Origin: a bacterium
GTDB lineage: Bacteria; NPL-UPA2; JAGMAN01
Length of the DNA: 12,462 bases
Direction of reading: 5' to 3'
Assembly (NCBI GenBank): GCA_023130215.1
Contig: JAGMAN010000009.1
Location: forward strand, 1-12,462
Each line of letters opens with the position of its first letter. Positions within the stretch are counted from its first letter, which is position 1. A program made the translations under genes and the position numbers. This document shows, piece after piece, positions 8,077 through 12,462 of the stretch. Under the pieces are notes generated by a model. That model was not told the origin of the DNA, searched no databases, and worked only from the letters and a program-made list of their open reading frames with translations.

Positions 8077-8797
8077 AAAGTTATCCCTCATTGAACATTT
8101 GGAGGAACTGAGAAGAAGAATTATAATCTCGCTTACCTCGATCGCCCTCTTTTCCCTGTTATCATACCTCTATGTTAAGAAAGTCCTTGCCTTCCTTGTC
8201 CAGCCGGTCATCCAGCTAACTGGCAGGCTCATTTTCATTAAGCCCCTGGAAGCATTCTTAGCTCATTTGAAACTGGCTCTCCTCTGCGGCGCCTTTTTAG
8301 CCCTTCCGGTAATCCTTCACCAGATCTGGCAATTTGTATCAGTAGGCTTGAAGGAGAGTGAGAGGAAGTATCTTAGAGTTTTCGGCCCCCTGTCCCTCTT
8401 CCTTTTCCTCTCAGGAGCAGGAATCGCCTATTTCTTGATACTTCCTCTGGGAATAAGGTTTCTGGTAAGCCGCTATGCTACCGAGTTTCTGGAACCGAAG
8501 ATTTCTGTGAGCTATTATATCTCCTTCGTCGGTCTCCTCTTACTGTCTTTTGGTTGTGTATTCGAGCTACCTTTAGTGGTCCTCTTCCTCACCAAGATAG
8601 GTCTGGTTACTCCTCAGGGTCTTCGCAGAAAGAGGAGAGAGGTAGTCCTCGCCACTTTCGTCTTCGCGGCTATTATGACCCCGCCCGATGTCTTCACCCA
8701 GATCCTCCTGGCCGTTCCCATCCTTCTACTCTATGAAGCCAGTCTCTGGACATCTGTATTTGCGCACAAAAGGAGGATAAGCAAAGAGATGGGATGA
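8066..8797 (+). CDS. tatC: Sec-independent protein translocase subunit TatC
   Basis: Polytopic inner-membrane receptor that recognises twin-arginine signal peptides. The 243 residues begin MKDRKLSLIEHLEELRRRI, the conserved cytoplasmic N-tail with Glu15, and contain six hydrophobic segments. Glu99 in GLKESERKY corresponds to the signal-binding glutamate of E. coli TatC (Glu103), and VFELP and MTPPDVFTQ (Asp208) are the other family signatures. ATG at 8066 is preferred to TTG at 8033: the protein then starts at the conserved region, and AGGAGAAG at 8051-8058 is a suitable ribosome site. It overlaps tatA by 11 bases, so the subunits are translationally coupled. The next gene encodes a protein with a twin-arginine signal. 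Confidence 0.96.
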   Translation: MKDRKLSLIEHLEELRRRIIISLTSIALFSLLSYLYVKKVLAFLVQPVIQLTGRLIFIKPLEAFLAHLKLALLCGAFLALPVILHQIWQFVSVGLKESERKYLRVFGPLSLFLFLSGAGIAYFLILPLGIRFLVSRYATEFLEPKISVSYYISFVGLLLLSFGCVFELPLVVLFLTKIGLVTPQGLRRKRREVVLATFVFAAIMTPPDVFTQILLAVPILLLYEASLWTSVFAHKRRISKEMG

Positions 8798-8814
8798 AAG
8801 AAAAGATGAAAACC

Positions 8815-8843
8815 TTGACATGTGTTGAGATTCTGCAGATAAT
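8815..8843 (+). promoter_or_regulatory. Sigma70-type promoter before the radical SAM gene
   Basis: TTGACA at 8815-8820 and GATAAT at 8838-8843 are separated by exactly 17 bases: a 6/6 and a 5/6 match to consensus. The predicted start of transcription is near 8850, where the ribosome site GGAGGG (8850-8855) begins, so the untranslated leader would be only about 11 bases. This would allow the radical SAM and Trm112-like genes to be expressed apart from tatAC. The very short leader is the main reason for doubt. Confidence 0.55.
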
Positions 8844-8860
8844 AGTGGCGGAGGGCTTTG

Positions 8861-10000
8861 GTGAAAATAAAAAACATTAACTTCACCAGAAGAGGCTTTC
8901 TGAAGCAAAGTTGCCTGGTGGGGTTAGGGCTTGGGATTTCTCCTTATCTATTAAGATCTTTAGCTTGGGCCGGGACAACTGAAGGGAGGGGTCTCCATGA
9001 GGCCAGATTCTATCAGATAGTTGATGATAAAACAGCCCGGTGCCTGCTCTGCCCTCGCAAATGTATTCTCCGGGAGGGCGAGAGAAGTTTCTGCCGGGTG
9101 AGGGAGGTGCGCAGTGGAAAACTTTGGACCTTAGCCTACGGGAACCCTTGTTCCGCTAACGTTGACCCCGTTGAGAAGAAACCCATATTTCATATGCTTC
9201 CGGCAAGCAAGTCCTACTCCATAGCCACGGCTGGTTGCAACCTGAGATGTAAGTTCTGCCAGAACTGGCAGATCTCTCAGTTTGCCCCTGAACAAACCAG
9301 GAATTATAGCTTATCGCCGGAGGAAGTGGTCGAGAAAGCATTGGAGACTAAATCAAAATCAATTGCCTATACTTATTCCGAACCGACCATCTTTTACGAA
9401 TATATGATTGATACAGCCAGGCTGGCTAAAAAAAAGGGCATAAAGGGCATCCTGGTTACCGCCGGATACATTAATGAGGAACCCCTGAAGGAACTTTGCA
9501 AATACATTGATGCCGCCAACGTAGATTTAAAGGGATTTACCGATAAGTATTATATTCCGGTGTGCCAAGGAGAAGTTAAATATGTCTTAGAGACGCTCCG
9601 GATAACGCAGAGGGAAGGAATCTGGTTAGAAATCACTAACCTGATTGTTCCCACCTTAAACGATGATATGAAGACGATAAAGAAGATGTGCCAGTGGCTG
9701 AAGGAGACCCTGGGGCCTGAAGTTCCCCTCCATTTCTCCAGGTTCTCGCCAATGTATAAGCTAAGGAACCTTCATCGCACTCCGGTATCTACGCTGGAGA
9801 GGGCAAGGAATATAGCACTGGAGGTCGGCCTACACTATGTCTATATTGGCAATGTGCCCGGGCACGAAGGCGAGAATACTTATTGTCCTGAATGCAAAAA
9901 ACTTCTCATCCAGAGACGTGGCTATAGTATTCTTCAGAATAACCTCAAGGACGGCCACTGCCAATACTGCGGACATAAAATTCCTGGAGTGTGGAGCTAA
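8861..10000 (+). CDS. AmmeMemoRadiSam-type radical SAM enzyme with a twin-arginine signal peptide
   Basis: Radical SAM protein related to pyruvate formate-lyase activating enzymes and to the group found beside AMMECR1- and Memo-like proteins; its reaction is unknown. Residues 8-37 are a model Tat signal: FTRRGFLKQ (Arg10-Arg11), a moderately hydrophobic glycine-rich core, and a predicted AWA cleavage site after Ala37. Next comes a cysteine cluster C61-x2-C64-x3-C68 with Cys78, then the [4Fe-4S] motif C126-x3-C130-x2-C133 (CNLRCKFC) in an SPASM-free TIM-type core, ending with a Cys4 zinc ribbon (Cys342, Cys345, Cys367, Cys370) and HKIPGVW. I chose GTG at 8861 because GGAGGG at 8850-8855 is only 2 bases from TTG 8858. 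The 379 residues look intact. It lies 63 bases after tatC, behind its own apparent promoter. AMMECR1 and Memo partners are not in this window. The family is well supported by eye; the exact subgroup is less certain. Confidence 0.88.
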   Translation: MKIKNINFTRRGFLKQSCLVGLGLGISPYLLRSLAWAGTTEGRGLHEARFYQIVDDKTARCLLCPRKCILREGERSFCRVREVRSGKLWTLAYGNPCSANVDPVEKKPIFHMLPASKSYSIATAGCNLRCKFCQNWQISQFAPEQTRNYSLSPEEVVEKALETKSKSIAYTYSEPTIFYEYMIDTARLAKKKGIKGILVTAGYINEEPLKELCKYIDAANVDLKGFTDKYYIPVCQGEVKYVLETLRITQREGIWLEITNLIVPTLNDDMKTIKKMCQWLKETLGPEVPLHFSRFSPMYKLRNLHRTPVSTLERARNIALEVGLHYVYIGNVPGHEGENTYCPECKKLLIQRRGYSILQNNLKDGHCQYCGHKIPGVWS

Positions 10001-10065
10001 TGAGAAGGAAAGAGAAGAAGGGAAGATGGAAGCTGAGGGACTAACCTGGCGAAAGGAGGAAGATG

Positions 10066-10227
10066 ATGGTAGACAAGGAGCTGCTGGAAATTTTAGCTTG
10101 CCCGGCCTGCAAGAGTGAGGTGGAGCTTCGAGAAGACAGAATAGCCTGCACCAAGTGCGGAAGGCGCTATCCGATAAGGGATGGCATCCCGGTCATGCTC
10201 ATTGACGAGGCTGAGAAGCCAGAGTAA
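10066..10227 (+). CDS. Trm112-family (YcaR-like) zinc-ribbon small protein
   Basis: A 53-residue gene below common length cut-offs. It reads MVDKELLEILACPACKSEVE, then a second pair of cysteines in ACTKCGRRYPIRDGIPVML. Cys12, Cys15, Cys28 and Cys31 make a zinc ribbon, and YPIRDGIPVML is the hallmark ending of bacterial Trm112/UPF0434 proteins. In eukaryotes and archaea Trm112 activates methyltransferases; the bacterial role is poorly defined. ATG at 10066 sits six bases after AGGAGG (10054-10059), better than the adjacent ATG at 10063. It follows the radical SAM gene by 65 bases and is convergent with gatC, whose stop is 19 bases away. I see no clear terminator between them. Confidence 0.9.
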   Translation: MVDKELLEILACPACKSEVELREDRIACTKCGRRYPIRDGIPVMLIDEAEKPE

Positions 10228-10246
10228 AATTGCCACCGTTTCACCT

Positions 10247-10534
10247 CTACTGAATTATCTTTGGAACCTTGAAATATTTGCCTTCTCTAACTGGAGCATT
10301 ACGAAGGACATCCTCCACCGGGAGGGAAGGTCGGACCTCATCCTCCCGCATAACATTCTTCAGCGGAACTACATGTGAGGTAGGCTCAACCTTCTCCGTA
10401 TCCAGCTCATTCAACTTCTTCACATATTCTAAGATCTCACTTAACTGCTTTCCGAACTTCTCCTTCTCCTCCTCCGCCAACCTGAGGCGAGCCAGTTTAG
10501 CTACATGCTCCACATCTTTCTTGCTGATTTTCAT
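10247..10534 (-). CDS. gatC: Asp-tRNA(Asn)/Glu-tRNA(Gln) amidotransferase subunit C
   Basis: Small subunit that stabilises the GatCAB complex, which converts misacylated Glu-tRNA(Gln) or Asp-tRNA(Asn) to the correct amide form. The 95 residues are the family length and show ISKKDVEHVAKLARLRLAEE, the helical ILEYVKKLNELDTEKVEPTSH, the PLKNVMREDEVRPSLP motif, and NAPVREGKYFKVPKII at the end. ATG at 10534 has GGGAG a few bases upstream on the minus strand. It is the last gene of the minus-strand set and is not followed by gatA or gatB, which normally come next; the neighbour is the convergent Trm112-like gene. gatA and gatB must lie elsewhere if the complex is made. Confidence 0.95.
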   Translation of the reverse strand: MKISKKDVEHVAKLARLRLAEEEKEKFGKQLSEILEYVKKLNELDTEKVEPTSHVVPLKNVMREDEVRPSLPVEDVLRNAPVREGKYFKVPKIIQ

Positions 10535-10565
10535 TTATTCTCCCAAATCTCATGCGTGATCTAAC

Positions 10566-10587
10566 GCAGACCATAAAGGTCGCCCCG
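10566..10587. repeat. Degenerate palindrome between rsmA and gatC
   Basis: GACC at 10569-10572 pairs with GGTC at 10578-10581 around ATAAA, with interrupted pairing outside. On the minus strand it reads CGGGGCGACCTTTATGGTC. This shares GGGGCGAC with the inverted repeat after leuA and could be a second decayed copy of one dispersed element. Pairing is too weak to call a terminator. Confidence 0.25.
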
Positions 10588-10604
10588 AAGCAGACAGCAA
10601 CCTA

Positions 10605-11456
10605 TTATCGAGACAATGTATTGCTCAGCCGGGCAAACTCCACTATGCTCAGTGTCTCTGCCCGGCGGCGTCTATCTATCCCTGCCTCCTTGAGCCAACT
10701 TCGTAGCCTATCTCTTTCAAAACCAAGATTGGCATTGTTTAAAAGGGCATTCTCCAACATCTTCCTCCTCTGCCCGAAAGAGGCCCTCACCAAGGAGAAG
10801 AAGAAGTCTTCGTCCTCTACCGCCGCTCTTGCCCCATCCAATACCATCATTCTCAGAAGAGCAGAATCTACCCCTGGTTCAGGGAAAAAGGCACATTTGC
10901 CCACCCAGCCAATTAGCTCCACCTCACAGTGGAACTGACAGGCAATGGACAGCGCCCCATACTGCTTACTTCCTGGCTTAGCCACTATTCTCTCAGCCAC
11001 CTCCTTCTGAACCATAATTATGAGTAATCCTATAATGGATTTCTGTTTAAGGAGATGCATGATAGTGGGAGTAGTGATGTAGTAAGGTAGATTGGCTACT
11101 ATTTTAATAGAGACTGTTGGAGATTGAAGGAGACGCTCCATATCGACCTTCAGAATATCTGCCTGGACAACCTCCACATTATTGAGGGAAGCCAAACGAT
11201 CCCTTAATATAGCACATAGCCTTTCGTCCAGCTCAATGGCTACTACCTTCTGAGCCAAACGGGCCAGCCTCCGGGTCAAAATCCCTATCCCCGCTCCAAT
11301 CTCTACCACTAAGTCATCCTTACTTAGCCGGGACGCCCTCACTATCTTGCTTAAGACCTCCTCATTAAGCAAGAAGTTCTGACCTAACCTCTTCTTCAGC
11401 CTAACGTCATATTCTCTTAGAATGCCCCTGACCTGCTTATTTTCAATCCTACTCAT
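10605..11456 (-). CDS. rsmA: 16S rRNA (adenine1518-N6/adenine1519-N6)-dimethyltransferase
   Basis: Dimethylates two adjacent adenines in the loop near the 3' end of 16S rRNA, a late step in small-subunit maturation (also called KsgA). The 283 residues show KKRLGQNFL (21-29), the SAM-binding VVEIGAGIGILTRRLA (50-65), the acidic loop end in VVAIELDERL, QADILKVD, the catalytic ANLPYYITTP (Asn122-Leu-Pro-Tyr125), MVQKEVAERI, and FGQRRKMLENAL in the C-terminal helical domain. FFPEPGVDSA replaces the more usual FPPPKVDSA but keeps its core. The gene starts within the stop of the surA-like gene (ATGA overlap). The surA-rsmA adjacency recalls the surA-pdxA-ksgA order of enterobacteria, without pdxA. 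It is not an Erm resistance methyltransferase judging by the housekeeping context and NLPY. Confidence 0.95.
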   Translation of the reverse strand: MSRIENKQVRGILREYDVRLKKRLGQNFLLNEEVLSKIVRASRLSKDDLVVEIGAGIGILTRRLARLAQKVVAIELDERLCAILRDRLASLNNVEVVQADILKVDMERLLQSPTVSIKIVANLPYYITTPTIMHLLKQKSIIGLLIIMVQKEVAERIVAKPGSKQYGALSIACQFHCEVELIGWVGKCAFFPEPGVDSALLRMMVLDGARAAVEDEDFFFSLVRASFGQRRKMLENALLNNANLGFERDRLRSWLKEAGIDRRRRAETLSIVEFARLSNTLSR

Positions 11457-12397
11457 TTAATATCAATATATGCTTTCTGTCGCAACTTCTCCACCCACTC
11501 CCGATACCTCTTATCCGCTTTCTCTGCAAAAAGGAGCCTTTCAATCTTATCCCTCACCTCGGACAACTCCTTCTGCCGGGCGGCTTTTCGCCCTTCCAAC
11601 TTGATAATATGAAAGCCGGCCTCCGTCTTAATTAAGCCACTCGTCTCCCCCACATCCATTTTAGACACAGCTTCTTCAAACTTAGGGAGTATCTCCCCCT
11701 GAGCAAGAAAACCCAATTTCCCTCCCCTCTCTCTATTGGGCCCATCCGAACACTCCTTAGCCAGGAGAGAAAAGTCAGCTCCTTCTTTCAACTTAGCCAA
11801 TATGTCATTCCCCCGGCGCTCTGCCTCTGCCCGGACAGTCTCTTCCTCTACTCTTATGAGAATATGACTCAGCTCTGCCTCTCCCGGCTCCTTAAATCTC
11901 CCCTTGTTCTCCCGATAAAACTCCCTGCTCTCCTCCCCTCCCACTCGAATTTTAGACCTTACCTCCCAATCAACCAGCCTCTGCACCATAAGCTCTTCCT
12001 CAATCCTTTTCTTCAATCTCTGCAGGCTGAGGTTCTCTGAATTCAAGGCCTCCCCGAACTCCTCCTCAGAGCTAAATCTTCCCCTGACCTCTTCCAACCT
12101 TCTCTCTATTCTATCCTCTCTCACCTCAATATCCCTGTTCTTAGCTTCCTGTAAGAGGATCCTTTCCTCAATCAGCCGTTCCAGGGCCTGCTGCTGTGCT
12201 TCTTGCCTGCGCTCATTCAACTCCTCTCCCATATAGGCTCTATCTATTTGAGCCTGTAACGGACCGAGGAACTCCTCCAGCTCGCTCAGGGTGATAACCT
12301 CTCCGTCAACCACGGCAACAATCCTCTCCACGACTTCTGCCTGAGATAATCCTGCAAAGGATAGAAGACAAACTAAAATTAGAAGACCCTTTCTCAT
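11453..12397 (-). CDS. surA: SurA-like periplasmic peptidyl-prolyl isomerase (single parvulin domain)
   Basis: Exported chaperone and prolyl isomerase of the SurA/PpiC type, expected to help fold outer-membrane proteins in the periplasm. ATG at 12397 gives a clean Sec signal, MRKGLLILVCLLSFAGLSQA, cut after residue 20; the upstream TTG at 12433 would add a non-signal extension. The mature protein begins EVVERIVAVVDGEVIT, the SurA N-terminal domain, helical and highly charged to about residue 168. One parvulin domain follows (about 174-268: ELSHILIRV, ADFSLLAKECSDGP, GGKLGFLAQGEILPKFEEAV, GFHIIKLEGR), then a C-terminal helix. E. coli SurA has two parvulin domains, so this 314-residue form is shorter. 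Key His178, Cys216 and His263 are kept. Its stop overlaps rsmA. The symbol is by similarity and context; PrsA or PpiC-like are alternatives. Confidence 0.87.
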   Translation of the reverse strand: MRKGLLILVCLLSFAGLSQAEVVERIVAVVDGEVITLSELEEFLGPLQAQIDRAYMGEELNERRQEAQQQALERLIEERILLQEAKNRDIEVREDRIERRLEEVRGRFSSEEEFGEALNSENLSLQRLKKRIEEELMVQRLVDWEVRSKIRVGGEESREFYRENKGRFKEPGEAELSHILIRVEEETVRAEAERRGNDILAKLKEGADFSLLAKECSDGPNRERGGKLGFLAQGEILPKFEEAVSKMDVGETSGLIKTEAGFHIIKLEGRKAARQKELSEVRDKIERLLFAEKADKRYREWVEKLRQKAYIDIK

Positions 12398-12462
12398 TGG
12401 CTGCTGCTTCTCCCGGAGATTACAATACCACAATTTGCCTGAAGGTGCAACTACTTAAATCA

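Noticed and set aside
10000-10044. 14-codon ORF starting in the stop of the radical SAM gene (TAATG overlap)
   Set aside because: Very short, almost all Lys/Arg/Glu from a purine-rich leader, and no family signature; more likely untranslated leader.
10228-10246. Bidirectional terminator between the convergent Trm112-like gene and gatC
   Set aside because: The 19-base gap and its flanks contain no convincing stem with a T-run.
12417-12450. Minus-strand promoter for the surA-like gene (TTGCAC, 17-base spacer, TATTGT)
   Set aside because: Spacing is right but only about 3/6 and 4/6 consensus matches; too weak to list.

Overview
The window reads as chromosomal DNA from an uncultured, probably anaerobic diderm bacterium. 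SurA-type periplasmic foldase, RsmA, GatC and a TatA/TatC pair are all bacterial. A SurA homologue implies an outer membrane, and an AmmeMemoRadiSam-type radical SAM enzyme is most common in anaerobes. No protein points firmly to one phylum, so I do not name one. Gene density is very high; no gap exceeds about 70 bases, and base composition looks even throughout.

Layout. (1) Positions 35-6358, plus strand: a tight branched-chain amino acid operon, ilvD-ilvB-ilvN-ilvC-leuA, with gaps of 4, 1, 11 and -4 bases. It makes acetolactate, reduces and isomerises it, dehydrates it to the keto acid, and sends ketoisovalerate to leucine. ilvE, leuB and leuCD are not here. (2) Positions 6398-8797, plus strand: a cell-envelope block with a divergent polysaccharide deacetylase, a 3D-domain (MltA/YabE-like) putative lipoprotein, tatA and tatC. 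(3) Positions 8815-10227, plus strand: a good sigma70-like promoter, then a radical SAM enzyme whose N-terminus is a textbook twin-arginine signal peptide, then a 53-residue Trm112-like zinc-ribbon gene. (4) Positions 12397-10247, minus strand: surA-like gene, rsmA (ksgA) and gatC, convergent with block 3.

The most interesting points are these. The radical SAM protein appears to be a Tat substrate encoded directly behind tatAC. The deacetylase also carries an S-R-R-x-F-L motif at its N-terminus. The N-terminus and signal peptide of the 3D-domain protein are encoded by an intergenic-type inverted/tandem repeat built on GGCACAAAG / CTTTGTGCC units, so the repeat seems to have been recruited as an export signal. 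The ketol-acid reductoisomerase has an unusual cofactor loop with Asp at the end of beta-2, suggesting NADH use. The branched-chain block is otherwise ordinary, and the acetolactate synthase small subunit keeps the residues needed for valine feedback.

All functional calls come from reading motifs by eye; no database search was run.
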